This document shows positions 1 to 7,832 of a DNA stretch of 64,000 bases, in pieces; the first letter of the stretch is position 1; every line of letters starts with the position of its first letter. A program made the translations under genes and the position numbers. This stretch comes from Acidobacteriota bacterium (lineage in GTDB: Bacteria; Acidobacteriota; Terriglobia; Bryobacterales; Bryobacteraceae): positions 248,001 to 312,000 of the forward strand of contig JAFKEE010000022.1 in NCBI GenBank assembly GCA_017307505.1. The letters are read 5' to 3'. The notes under the pieces are model-generated. The model worked only from the letters and a program-made list of their open reading frames with translations. It was not told where the DNA came from and did not search any database.

Positions 1-202
1 CCCACGCATGGATCATCCCCCATCGGAGTGCGCTTCTGGTCCGTTCCACCACCATCTGCTGTGTGAAGAGAAGCTGTGAGAAGTCCAGCACGGCGATCAG
101 CGTCGAGAGGAACAGCAACAGGACGAGCGCAGACTCAACCATCGCCTGCCCGCGCTGTCGTTTCCGCTTTTCTTGTCTAGGGTTCAGATTCTTGTGAGGC
201 AT
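1..202 (-). CDS. TadE-like pilus assembly protein (partial, runs off left edge)
   Basis: Only the N-terminal 67 codons are inside the window. They encode a basic leader followed by QAMVESALVLLLFLSTLIA, one membrane-spanning helix typical of TadE/TadF minor pseudopilins. In that family the conserved Glu of the G/A-x-x-x-VE motif follows a short basic segment cleaved by a prepilin peptidase. The ATG at 202 overlaps the last 26 bases of the upstream TadE gene, which implies translation coupled to it. Together with the next two genes this forms a Tad (tight adherence) or Flp-type secretion cassette. The C-terminal part is missing, so full length and exact subfamily cannot be judged. Confidence 0.75.
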   Translation of the reverse strand, partial: MPHKNLNPRQEKRKRQRGQAMVESALVLLLFLSTLIAVLDFSQLLFTQQMVVERTRSALRWGMIHAW

Positions 203-644
203 AGCGTCCAAGGTACGGGAGTGTGCTCGCCGGCTTTCCGGCGAACGTGTATTTCTGGAACAAAGAATCCACTGTGAAGGTCTTCACACTGACCGTGACA
301 GCGATCGGAATCTGTGTTGAATTGAGATTGAAGGTGACATTGATGGCGGAAGGTGTCAGACCCTTCACCAACGGAACTCCGCTGGAGACTGTTGGTGAAC
401 TATACACCGTCATGTTTTGGATCGCCGTTTTCACCTTGGCGATGTCGGTTGCACCCGACAGGCACCGGTAGGTGCGAAACGACGCATAACGGGCTCCATT
501 GGCCACTGCGGATTGCAGCTCGTTGTAGGTATAGAAGGTGTAGCCGAATTGAAACGCCCCCATCATCAGGGGAATCAGAACGGCTGAAGCGAGCGCGAAC
601 TCCACCATGGCGTTTCCGCGCTGGTTCTTTCTTCTGAGGATCAT
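177..644 (-). CDS. TadE-like pseudopilin
   Basis: 155 residues. The start MILRRKNQRG at 644 is chosen because its ATG overlaps the stop of the upstream TadG-like gene (ATGA); an ORF extension further upstream lies inside that gene and is not believed. The N-terminus has the TadE signature: a basic segment, then GNAMVEFALASAVLIPLMMG as a single transmembrane helix with the conserved VE pair. The rest is a small extracytoplasmic domain. TadE-type proteins are minor pseudopilins of the Tad/Flp pilus or an envelope-attached assembly factor. It sits in the middle of a three-gene translationally coupled minus-strand run. The pilus motor genes (tadA/B/C) are not in the window. Confidence 0.85.
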   Translation of the reverse strand: MILRRKNQRGNAMVEFALASAVLIPLMMGAFQFGYTFYTYNELQSAVANGARYASFRTYRCLSGATDIAKVKTAIQNMTVYSSPTVSSGVPLVKGLTPSAINVTFNLNSTQIPIAVTVSVKTFTVDSLFQKYTFAGKPASTLPYLGRYASQESEP

Positions 645-1708
645 TGCAGCAGCCTCACGATGTTTGCGCCGTTCCCCAGATACCCATCCGGAGCGCTTGC
701 CGGGCCGATGTACATGGCACACTTGGAGTCATTGGGGTTGCGAGGCTGGCTCGGCGGGAGAAATACCTTCGCGAAGCCAAGGACCATGGAGTAGGTCGCG
801 TCGGACACGATAGGGACAATGACGACACGACGGAGCGGCGAGGAATCGTGCCCGGAGAGGTATCCGTTGTAATCGGTGACATTGGGAGAAGTGTCCTGGG
901 CAACCCGGTCCGCGAGGCTCTTGTTCACGTCCGTCCCCTTGACGCCGCCGGTGCGATCAACGGGTAATCCCAGCGTCACCGTGTAGTCCATGTGATCGTC
1001 TTCGATCGCTGAAGCGATGGAAGAGGCGCTCGTATCCTGGATATACCCGCGATCTGATGTCGTGCCGGCTTGCACGGCATCCAGCGCCGCCTTGTTGCGA
1101 TCGGCGCCGCACAAGTTGTTCAGTTTGACAGGACCGTTGCTGCCGACGCTGGACGGCCACAGCAGCGTGAGTTCGTCGCCGTAGGAATAGCCAAAGTCCG
1201 GAGGACTCGTGGAGTGGGCGATTGGCGCAAAAGGAAAGACGCCCTGAGCGAATGTCGTGGGCAACTCACCGCCGGCCATGGACATCGCAGCCACATTCAT
1301 CGACTTCGCGTTGCCCGCGGCTCCCAAAAAGTACATCGTCAGGCTGTTGCTCGGCGCCGTGACCCTGGCATACTTCACGTTGACCGGGGAGGGTGGCGCC
1401 GCCGTCCAGGTGGCCTTGTCGGTGCTGAACTCGAGCGTCACGTTCGAGTAAGAATTGGTGCTGAACTGCCACTTGTTCACAATCTTCATCGATGCGACCG
1501 CATTTAGCGCGTTCGTGATGCCGGAGTTGGAGCCATTCAGTTGGACGGCCGCGGCCAGCGCCGCGGCGTCGGTGAACGCCTGAGCTTCATTCTTGGTGAT
1601 GAATGCTCTTCCCAGGTCGAACACAAGACCGAGCATCCCGATCAGGACGATCAGGCAGACGCCCGTTGTCAGCAACGAGAAACCCCTTTGTTTGTACCGC
1701 CTTGTCAT
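641..1708 (-). CDS. TadG-like pilus assembly protein
   Basis: 355 residues. The N-terminus QRGFSLLTTGVCLIVLIG is a hydrophobic segment of the Tad (TadE/G-like) domain, followed by LVFDLGRAFITKNEAQAFTD, the usual helix in which Ala/Asp residues mark 'DAAALAAA' (residues about 41-50). The remaining ~300 residues are an extracytoplasmic region without a domain I recognise; no clear VWA MIDAS motif is seen. TadG proteins anchor Tad pili or act as secreted envelope proteins. Its stop overlaps the ATG of the downstream TadE gene. Its own ATG overlaps the TGA of a doubtful 90-codon upstream ORF (TGATG), so the true operon start is uncertain. Confidence 0.8.
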   Translation of the reverse strand: MTRRYKQRGFSLLTTGVCLIVLIGMLGLVFDLGRAFITKNEAQAFTDAAALAAAVQLNGSNSGITNALNAVASMKIVNKWQFSTNSYSNVTLEFSTDKATWTAAPPSPVNVKYARVTAPSNSLTMYFLGAAGNAKSMNVAAMSMAGGELPTTFAQGVFPFAPIAHSTSPPDFGYSYGDELTLLWPSSVGSNGPVKLNNLCGADRNKAALDAVQAGTTSDRGYIQDTSASSIASAIEDDHMDYTVTLGLPVDRTGGVKGTDVNKSLADRVAQDTSPNVTDYNGYLSGHDSSPLRRVVIVPIVSDATYSMVLGFAKVFLPPSQPRNPNDSKCAMYIGPASAPDGYLGNGANIVRLLQ

Positions 1709-2176
1709 CAGTATCCCCAGTACTCCTTATGCGCGTATGGCAGCGCGCAATAGCCAGTTCGCCCGATGGCGAACGCCCAACCCGCCAGGACGGATGCCCA
1801 CAAGGCGCCGGCGCTCCTATCGATCACGGTCTGGAAGATCATTGTCCTCCCAAGGGCGCTCGTCGCCCACGGATCCACCCAACTCCAGGAGCCTTCCATC
1901 AGCGAACCACCGTCGCCGGTTCCACGGCTGAAGAGGCTGTCGGCAGTTTTAGAAACGCCGACGATACTCAACTTTCCCAATCCATCGTCAGAATGCAGGG
2001 AAGTCTGTAGGCGTGTTCGTATCCGCGTGCAGATGTTAGGTGATTTTCACTCTAGGGCTAAGGTGATTGCCCGAGACGCAGTTTTTCCGCCACTATCGTT
2101 CGATGGCTGGTCTCCGTTTTGACACGCTCGACCTCGTGCTTTCGACAGCTTGCCCCTGTCCGCGACCCGCCCCCGA
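1709..2176. other. Intergenic stretch with no convincing gene
   Basis: About 470 bases between the Tad cassette and the transposase remnant. A 90-codon minus-strand ORF (1980 to 1708) ends in TGATG with the TadG start, which would be a coupling signature. Its sequence shows no domain, and its codon usage does not persuade me that it is a gene. The Tad promoter is presumably here, but I see no clear -35/-10 pair. Confidence 0.4.
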
Positions 2177-2461
2177 TCATGGCCACTGAAATGAGCCTCT
2201 GCACTCGACCCTTCGCAATCGGCCGCCGCAGATCTCGCGCAGGCTTTGCGCATGGGCGAGTTGGCAGAAGAGCATGGCGACGAACTGTTGCCAGCAGGTG
2301 AAACCGCGAGCGTGGCGTTCTGCCTTATGCTTGCGGACGAGGGCAGCGAACTCAAGCCGGGGGAAGGTGTGCAAAATCTTGCTGAAGATGCTGGATTCTC
2401 CAATCATGGCGGAGGGCTCCTTGGTGGTCGGTTTCAGTTTCTTGCCGGAAACCTGAGCCAA
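2177..2461 (-). pseudogene. IS4-type transposase, N-terminal remnant (DUF4372-like)
   Basis: The translated stretch from MIGESSIFSKILHTFPRLEF (ATG near 2407) through HARGFTCWQQFVAMLFCQLA to SLREICGG matches the N-terminal DUF4372 module that precedes the DDE domain in many IS4-group transposases. Homology ends abruptly after LREICGG; the next residues do not look like the family and the frame stops at 2177. A functional protein would need roughly 300 more residues carrying the DDE triad, which are absent downstream. This is a decayed 5' fragment and cannot transpose. It marks the left part of an insertion-prone accessory region. Confidence 0.75.
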
Positions 2462-2583
2462 CCTATCAGCGTGAGTCCTTCGCCGTGCTGCTACACCTCA
2501 TCCCAGTGGATGCGGGCTAATTTGCACGGGAGCGCCCCGTGCCGGTGCCCGACGAAGCACAGCCCTCCAACTGACGCTCTCGA

Positions 2584-2639
2584 AAGTGTCCACTTATTCG
2601 CTAAGTGGACACTTGACCCAATCGCCTAAGTGGACACTT
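2584..2639. repeat. Inverted and direct repeat of a 13-bp TAAGTGGACACTT motif
   Basis: AAGTGTCCACTTA (2584-2596) and TAAGTGGACACTT (2602-2614) form a perfect 13-bp inverted repeat around TTCGC. A third perfect copy in the second orientation lies at 2627-2639. TGTCCACTT-type ends are found at the termini of several insertion-sequence families, so this may be the junction of inserted or excised elements. It overlaps the 3' end of the IS66-like fragment. Confidence 0.8.
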
Positions 2640-2791
2640 CGTACGGGACGCTGGGCCGGACGCTTACCGAAGAGGTGCGTTGGAGAGAGGTCGCGTGCCT
2701 TGCAGAACGCGGCTGCACTTTGACAACTCCGCTCCTGCTCGGCGATCAGCTCCCGCCACTTTGCCAAGGTCTCAAGTCCACGCGTGCACAT
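2594..2791 (-). pseudogene. IS66-family accessory protein TnpA-like fragment
   Basis: 65 codons. The stretch KWRELIAEQERSCQSAAAFC followed by KARDLSPTHLF is the N-terminal helix-turn-helix-like start of the small IS66-family accessory ORF (family form: W-x-x-x-I-x-x-Q-x-x-S-G-Q-S-x-x-x-F-C). After THLF the homology is lost and the frame runs through the TAAGTGGACACTT repeats to a stop. No TnpB or TnpC companion is present. It is a truncated remnant, not a working gene. Confidence 0.65.
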
Positions 2792-2833
2792 GCCTTCAGA
2801 GTGGGCAGGCGAGGGACGGCTTCAAGATGGGGA

Positions 2834-2877
2834 TTGCGTAGCGCTCACGGTAATTGAAAGGTTTGCGTAGCGCTCAC
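2834..2877. repeat. Direct repeat of TTGCGTAGCGCTCAC
   Basis: Two perfect 15-bp copies at 2834-2848 and 2863-2877, 29 bp apart, each containing the palindrome AGCGCT. They lie just after the IS66-like fragment and just before a small gene. They may be the end of a lost mobile element. Confidence 0.75.
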
Positions 2878-2878
2878 A

Positions 2879-3097
2879 TCATGTCCAGGGCGGATGCCGA
2901 AATGTACGGTCTTTTCCTTTCCTGCCAGCATTCGATTGTGGAGAGCCAAAGACGAGATGCCACGCTGTGATGAGAAAGAAGGCTGCCGCTATCAGCCAGA
3001 CGACTTCAGCAGGATGGAAGAGAAAAAGCGGCAAAACAACAGCTACGATCAGAGCAGCTAACCAGCGACCGTTGTGCTTCGGGAGCCTCATTGGCAT
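2879..3097 (-). CDS. Small membrane protein, unknown function
   Basis: 72 residues if translation starts at MPMRLPKHNGRW (3097). A longer frame reaches 3304, but its extra N-terminus is basic and low in structure. Two hydrophobic helices can be read (WLAALIVAVVLPLFLF and AEVVWLIAAAFFLITAWHLVF) joined by a short loop, with a polar tail ending RKGKDRTFRHPPWT. No family is recognised. It stands alone among mobile-element debris, and local base composition is less GC-rich than the core genes. It could be an orphan gene or a remnant. Confidence 0.4.
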   Translation of the reverse strand: MPMRLPKHNGRWLAALIVAVVLPLFLFHPAEVVWLIAAAFFLITAWHLVFGSPQSNAGRKGKDRTFRHPPWT

Positions 3098-3326
3098 TTC
3101 AAGGCGCGCAAAGCCGCCCCTGGCGCCACAGTACAACCTGCGGCCTCCAGAGCTATAGGCTGCGGATGTTGCCATACTACTAAATCTGATCGTCCCGGCG
3201 ACGCCTCTACGTCCAGCACTTGCCAATGTTGTCACCACCCAGTCGGGGCTGAAAATCCTGCTAAGACCAGGACATGGATGTCTCCTTTTCGGAAGACATT
3301 TCACCTCGAGGAGTGCCTCCTCACAG

Positions 3327-3761
3327 TCAATTGATGCTCGGCAACATTGGATTAGCTATGACAGCAAAGGTGTCCGGTCCTTGAGGACTTACTTTGGCTG
3401 GGCGAAAACCACCAGCGTCTCCTTCAATGCGAAACAGGAAGCGCAGTTCGAGATGGCGCCCCGCGCATCCGCTCAGAAAGCTCATATTTTCTTTCACATA
3501 ATCCTGCAAAAGATCAATGAGGAACGGTTCAGCGCGAGAAGACATAGAGGAGAGGACTCTTGCCCGCACCCTGGTCGGCTCTAATTTTCTGCCTAGTCTA
3601 AGCTTGACCGAAAGGTGTGCAGGCAGCGCGGAGCGAGCAAGGCCAAAAAGTATAAAATCACTCTCTGGAACGGCGCAACTGTTTGACTGGGGTGTCTGCC
3701 CATTCGAAAGCTGCGCCGCGGCCAGTAGTAGGACTACGGAACTCATCAATGGCGATTTCAT
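3327..3761 (-). CDS. Secreted protein, possible TonB-C-like fold
   Basis: 144 residues with a clear signal peptide (MKSPLMSSVVLLLAAAQLSN, cleavage near NGQ). The C-terminal half (CAGRHLELRFLFRIEGD, later DTFAVIANP) resembles the short TonB-C/energy-transducer-like domains common in Acidobacteria, where a helix is followed by a paired beta strand ending in an R-x-R or F-R motif. There is no transmembrane anchor beyond the signal and no proline-rich linker, so it is not a functional TonB. A Cys pair (C29 and one in SGCAGR) could form a disulphide. Function unknown; the gene sits alone between remnants. Confidence 0.5.
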   Translation of the reverse strand: MKSPLMSSVVLLLAAAQLSNGQTPQSNSCAVPESDFILFGLARSALPAHLSVKLRLGRKLEPTRVRARVLSSMSSRAEPFLIDLLQDYVKENMSFLSGCAGRHLELRFLFRIEGDAGGFRPAKVSPQGPDTFAVIANPMLPSIN

Positions 3762-3859
3762 GTCCGATTCTGTATTTCAGTTCGCACCTGGTGTTGTCGA
3801 GCAATGCTCGACAAGCAAGTTTTCATTGCCAGCTTGGTCTGATTCATTGTCATCAGAAT

Positions 3860-3979
3860 CAACAAAGCCATTTGCGCTGAAGTATTGGTTCTAGTCCGAA
3901 ACACCGGTTGGCGCGCAGTTCCGCGCTGAGTGATGTTGTCGGCCGCGCCGGGCGCAACGCATTGGGCAATTCGGGGCAT
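3860..3979 (-). pseudogene. REP-associated tyrosine transposase (RAYT), N-terminal fragment
   Basis: From the ATG at 3979 the frame reads MPRIAQCVAPGAADNITQRG then TARQPVFRT. This is the characteristic start of RAYT/Y1_Tnp proteins (P-R-x-A-x-x-V-x-P-G-x-x-H-H-x-x-Q-R-G). The usual His pair is replaced by D-N, and after about 40 residues the homology dissolves. The catalytic His-x-His and Tyr are absent. It is a separate fragment from the larger RAYT remnant at 5.6-6.2 kb: the N-terminal piece lies on the wrong side for the two to be one interrupted gene. Confidence 0.6.
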
Positions 3980-4069
3980 TCAGTCCCATTCTCGTCCAGA
4001 TTCTTGTTCTGTGGTCACCCGCGGCGCCACCACCGGGTTTGCGATGTTGGATGATAAGTTGTGTTGCTA

Positions 4070-4432
4070 CTATTTTAGAAGACCCCATCGTCGTTGGATA
4101 ATGCGTATTGGGGTAATAAATAAACAACCGAAGCCAATGTTTAATAGTAGCCATGGGAAGGGCACATATACAAAGGAGCCGAAAATTATCCAGATGCTTG
4201 AGCCTCCACACAATAAGAGGCAGAGCGCTCCTGCCCATCGACGGTGAAGGATTAATCCAATCCCGAGAGGTGTTAGCAATAAACTCACCGGCATCAGAGG
4301 AGAGAGGTCATGACCCCCAGGTGGTGCTGCCCACATATTCAAAAGACCTATTGTGCAGACAAGTACCTCTAATCCGAGCACAGCGAAGCCGAGGAGCGAA
4401 ATCAATGTCAATCGGATTGGTATCACGGGCAT
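4070..4432 (-). CDS. Integral membrane protein, possible Rhs-linked partner
   Basis: 120 residues with four hydrophobic stretches, at about residues 8-32, 44-62, 66-84 and 91-108. No family is recognised. Its ATG (4432) overlaps by 10 bases the 3' end of the Rhs/YD-repeat remnant, the position where polymorphic toxin loci keep their immunity gene. The last turn of the toxin region has been replaced, so the partner relation is only an inference from position. Local GC is lower than in the neighbouring core genes, which fits acquired DNA. Confidence 0.45.
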   Translation of the reverse strand: MPVIPIRLTLISLLGFAVLGLEVLVCTIGLLNMWAAPPGGHDLSPLMPVSLLLTPLGIGLILHRRWAGALCLLLCGGSSIWIIFGSFVYVPFPWLLLNIGFGCLFITPIRIIQRRWGLLK

Positions 4433-5163
4433 ACCTGCTTCATATACTTTGGAGAGTAGTTGATGTCCGCCCCCAGGCCCGTCTGCTCCGTCAACTGGTT
4501 CCGGCCGTTGTACTGGAACGTCTTCAGCCCCAGACTCGTCGCGGTAGGCAGATCCGTCGAGGAGCCCACGCTTACCGCCGATGCCGGCATTGACGAAAGC
4601 GACTGCCCCGCCGCATCGTAGGTGCCCGAGTTCACCAGGTCCACCCCCGGACCGCTGCCCGACGTGATCTTCTGCAACTGCCCCATCGCATCGTAGCCAT
4701 GGTTAAGCGTCAGCCGCGGGAAAATGTCGTAAGTCGTGGGGGTGTTCAGGCGCCCGTGCTGCGGATAGACAATCTGCGTCACCTTGCCCTCGTTGTCATA
4801 CGCGTAGTCGACCGTTGGCGTCATGTAAAAGGTACCGCCGTAGTCGGAAGCTTTGCTCGTGAGCAACCCCGCCGCTGTGTAGCTGTAGTGCTCCGTCACC
4901 GCGCCCGGAACCGACACAGCCGCCAGCCGGCCTCAAATATTCCGTGTGGAAGAACCCGACCCGTCATAGTCGTAAGTGTTCGTAGTCCGTTGGTTCACGT
5001 CTTCCGCCCCAGATGCCACCGGATAACGCTTAACCATCGTCACGCGCCCATGCGCGTCATATACATATTCGACCTTTTGGCTCTTCGCGTCCACCGTGGT
5101 CGACAGCCGCCCCATCGGGTCATAAGTGTACGTTGTCGTTCCGATTTCAGCTTCGTCTCGCAC
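4423..5163 (-). pseudogene. Rhs/YD-repeat protein remnant with in-frame stop
   Basis: The minus strand encodes successive YD repeats: TTTYTYDPMGRLSTTVD, VEYVYDAHGRVTMVKRYP, then after a TGA (4935-4933) and without frame change GRLAAVSVPGAVTEHYSYTA, VDYAYDNEGKVTQIVYP, NHGYDAMGQLQKI and FQYNGRNQLTEQTG. The stop is in the same frame as both halves, so one reading frame was interrupted by a nonsense change or small in-frame deletion. The large N-terminal part, the Rhs core DPxGx(18)DPxG motif and a toxin tip are all missing. YD-repeat proteins make a beta-cage that encloses a C-terminal toxin; this fragment can only be debris. Confidence 0.8.
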
Positions 5164-5187
5164 ATGCGCTTTTTCATCACTGCTCGT

Positions 5188-5388
5188 TTATGGCGAGCGT
5201 CTTAACACGGTGACTATGAGATACACGCCCACGCACATCGAGCCAATTCCAGCCACAAGGCCAATAGCCCTCCCCGCTCGCTGATTGATTTCTGCGCCTC
5301 TGAAGCCTTTAAAGCGTCGATTGGTCCATGCCGCATAAACGCAATAAGCACCGACGCTGAGCATCCACACGCTAGCTATTAAATCCAA
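5188..5388 (-). CDS. Small two-helix membrane protein
   Basis: 66 residues from a TTG at 5388, chosen because AAGAGGAG sits eight bases upstream. A longer frame to 5499 lacks such a site. Two transmembrane helices are visible (ASVWMLSVGAYCVYAAW and AIGLVAGIGSMCVGVYLIVT) separated by a basic loop (NRRFKGFRG). No family is recognised. It lies immediately upstream of the Rhs remnant on the same strand and may be an orphan of that locus. Confidence 0.5.
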   Translation of the reverse strand: MDLIASVWMLSVGAYCVYAAWTNRRFKGFRGAEINQRAGRAIGLVAGIGSMCVGVYLIVTVLRRSP

Positions 5389-5642
5389 GTTCGTGTCTCC
5401 TCTTGCGGACGATTCATCATGGTTCGCAAAAGCTCGCATACGCACCAAATCCACCAAAGCCGTATCCGAAATAGCCGCCGATAGTGCAACGTTGGACAAG
5501 AATGCCTGCTACAGGTGTTGTCGCCCCGGGAAAACGGGACGTCCTGGCCTGTCACTCTCGCTTTACCCATATATTTTCCCAGACAATACTCTCCAGTATT
5601 CTACTCTGAGCGGCCACTCCCGATCACAGTGAATCCGCCCAA
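5389..5642. other. Intergenic, nothing recognised
   Basis: About 250 bases between a small membrane gene and the RAYT remnant. No open frame with a plausible start, no clear hairpin and no repeat was seen. Confidence 0.4.
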
Positions 5643-6201
5643 TCACCTTCTGGCTCTCAGTACCTCAACCCCCCTCGCTGGGGCCTGCTCGCCGGCCACC
5701 TTCGCCCAAAGCAGAGCTCGACTCGCGTTCATTTCCTCCTGAAACTCCTGATCCCCAAAAGGCTGGCCAGAGTGTGTCGCACGGCGCAGCGCTCTTAGCT
5801 CGACACTCAATTCCGGTTCACTCAACAGGCGCGCCCAAGCCGCAGCGCCACCAGCCGCGCGCCAGAACGCCAGGTCCGCAATCCTGAGCGGGATCCTCCC
5901 CTGATAGATGAGCCTCGGCGCTGGACCATTCATAGCATCGCGGATCTGCCACCAGTCCGGCTCGGACCGGGTTCACTTCCACATAGCGCAAGGCCGCCCA
6001 CAGATGCGATGCGCCCAACGGACAGGAATTGAACCGGTTCTGCCAAAGGTGCCCACAACGCCCCCGGCGAGCATTCAAGTATTGAGCGTAGCGGCCGTGC
6101 ACACGCTGCATCACTTCGGCCAGGACAGGCACCTCCTGCGGCACGGCAATCATTCGCTTGTGAGTTACCTTGCGCGGGATTGAGTGGCTAGACCGATGCA
6201 A
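5643..6201 (-). pseudogene. REP-associated tyrosine transposase (RAYT), frameshifted and N-truncated
   Basis: The 5' part (6201 down to about 5900) reads MIAVPQEVPVLAEVMQRVHG, then RYAQYLNARRGRCGHLWQNR and ALRYVEVNPVRAGLV, the heart of Y1_Tnp/RAYT proteins, including the catalytic Tyr region. The C-terminal family motif LRALRRATHSGQPFGDQEF appears in another frame (5933-5643), so a frameshift lies near 5880-5930. The His-x-His metal motif normally just before IAVP (TNHVHL/M) is corrupted to THKR, and the first ~60 residues are gone. RAYTs move REP palindromes; this copy is inactive. Confidence 0.8.
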
Positions 6202-6238
6202 ACCGTCACCATTGCTTTGTCCTTCAGCGGCGAACTAC

Positions 6239-6541
6239 CTACAAAACCCGTTCTCCATCGGGCCAAGTCGAATTCAAGACTACCCACTCGGCGCGAACTA
6301 TTCCAAATTCAAATTCCGCTTGAGCCTGAGCTTCGTCTACCGAATTATGATATGTATCGGTGATCTCCATATCATCTTCGTCATAGTATAATAAATAAAA
6401 TCCTGCGTTTTTGCCATATGCTCCAATCGCGAGTCTGCTCGGACGCGGTGCCTGTTGCCCACCAACAAAGTGCCGGGCTGCTCCAATACCTTTATGCTGA
6501 CTACCTAAACTTACCTGCAAGAAAAACATCATTTCCGTCAT
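6239..6541 (-). CDS. Small acidic protein, immunity-like
   Basis: 100 residues. The second half, FYLLYYDEDDMEITDTYHNS followed by VDEAQAQAEFEFGI, has the form seen in small proteins found beside Rhs/polymorphic-toxin genes, in which an acidic YxDEDG-like strand precedes a 'DTwh-s-eeAkaqaeweF' helix. Function in that family is not established as far as I know; immunity is an inference from genomic company. The N-terminal 35 residues look unrelated, so the real start could be further in. It is the best-preserved small gene of the accessory region. Confidence 0.5.
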   Translation of the reverse strand: MTEMMFFLQVSLGSQHKGIGAARHFVGGQQAPRPSRLAIGAYGKNAGFYLLYYDEDDMEITDTYHNSVDEAQAQAEFEFGIVRAEWVVLNSTWPDGERVL

Positions 6542-6727
6542 GGCTCTATATTTATCCCGTATTCTCAGACGGGGACAGCCTGACTCGGACCAGCGCCATT
6601 CTCGCCTCCTGGATCCGTGCCCTTGCCGTACGATTCACAGCGCAAGGATGCACAACATAGTCGCTGATTCCCTCGCAATCGACCAGCGTACGCAACCTTG
6701 TTTGAGTTCACCGGCTAGCGCTCGTCC

Positions 6728-7336
6728 TCACTCTCTTGTCTCAGGTCGAAGGTGGATGATAGCCCGCTCTTCTCGGACTGTTCGGGTAAAACGCTCAATG
6801 GCCACCAAATCTGATGCTCGAAACACCAGGAGTAAGTACTCTCCATACGGCACCTCGCGCAATACGAATCGGCCCTCGCCGGAGACGGAAGCCTCTTTCG
6901 AAAAGCTGCTCCAAACTCCTACTGCCTTCACGACAATGCCCCGTTCGGGGTTCTTGCTACTCGCAACCTCGCCGTGGAGATCAGTGTACACAACGCGGCT
7001 CGTCCCGGGGTCGCGAAACGCGAAAGCGACGAGCACTAGTAAGTGGTCTTCTTTCAATGTGATGCTTCGAGCGAAATCCTGGTGTAAGGAGGCCGTCCCC
7101 CTGATAACGTATTCGCCATAGGGAGCTCGAATGACGCCGGAACCACTTAAATGGAATTGAGTACCGGGCTTCTCCTTTCCAGTGCGAGCAATCGAGATCT
7201 CGGAACGTTTTAGGGGCTTCCCGAAGGTGTCTGTGACGACGATCTCAATGGAGCCTGTTTTCTCGTCCTGCTGTGCGAAAAGGTTCCCACTCGCGAGAAT
7301 TACAATCATGCAGACGATTGTTGGTTTCGGAAGCAT
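6728..7336 (-). CDS. Secreted protein with carboxypeptidase-regulatory-like domain
   Basis: 202 residues from the ATG at 7336 (nine codons inside the longest frame), which starts a good signal peptide: MLPKPTIVCMIVILASGNLFA, cleavage near AQQ. Residues ~25-95 (GSIEIVVTDTFGKPLKRSEI) look like a CarboxypepD_reg/Ig-like beta-sandwich with the G-x-I-x-V-x-V-x-D-x-x-G-x-P-L pattern. A second similar unit follows (GRFVLREVPYGEYLLLVF). Such domains occur in acidobacterial exported proteins and TonB receptors. No partner gene is evident, and the function is unknown. Confidence 0.6.
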   Translation of the reverse strand: MLPKPTIVCMIVILASGNLFAQQDEKTGSIEIVVTDTFGKPLKRSEISIARTGKEKPGTQFHLSGSGVIRAPYGEYVIRGTASLHQDFARSITLKEDHLLVLVAFAFRDPGTSRVVYTDLHGEVASSKNPERGIVVKAVGVWSSFSKEASVSGEGRFVLREVPYGEYLLLVFRASDLVAIERFTRTVREERAIIHLRPETRE

Positions 7337-7832
7337 GGTCGTCGTGTGAATGCTCAACTCCACAGCAATCGTTTGCGAAGGTTCTCGTTATCTTAGTCGA
7401 ACCTTCCTCAGATCGCACTCTCGCGCAAAACGATCCCCTGAACTACGGGCTTCTTCGACAGGGGATGCATGTCTCGAACTTGCGCCATTCTCACCGCCGG
7501 GATTCATGGCGATTCCGCACGATGTACAACGCACCGAAGAAAAGCAGAGTGGTTCATCCCCCCCCCCCCGCAATTAACCAGCCTCCAGTGCCCTATCCTC
7601 TGGGATTCCGTCATCCGCCCCCGGGACTCTCCGTTGCTTGCGAGCCTGCTGGCTAAAGCGAATGCTCTTCCGAAACAACTCCTCCCCAGGCGGTTGCCCG
7701 GCATGGGTCGGCTTCCGAAATCGCCGATACCCCGTTTCCTGCTCCAGCACTCTTAACAGTAGCTGCTCCAAGGATCACTACTTCCAAGCAAGCAAGAGGA
7801 AGCTGCGGATAACTCCGCATATCCTCAACGCA
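7337..7832. other. Intergenic with a 12-C homopolymer
   Basis: About 500 bases. A run of 12 C residues at 7558-7569 is the longest homopolymer I noticed in the window. A minus-strand open stretch (7771-7574) contains RFRKPTHAGQPPGEELFRKS, which faintly recalls the tail of RAYT proteins but is too short to assign. No gene is called here. Confidence 0.4.

Noticed and set aside
7574-7771. RAYT-like tail fragment
   Set aside because: Only a handful of residues (THAGQPPGEE) are suggestive, too few to annotate.
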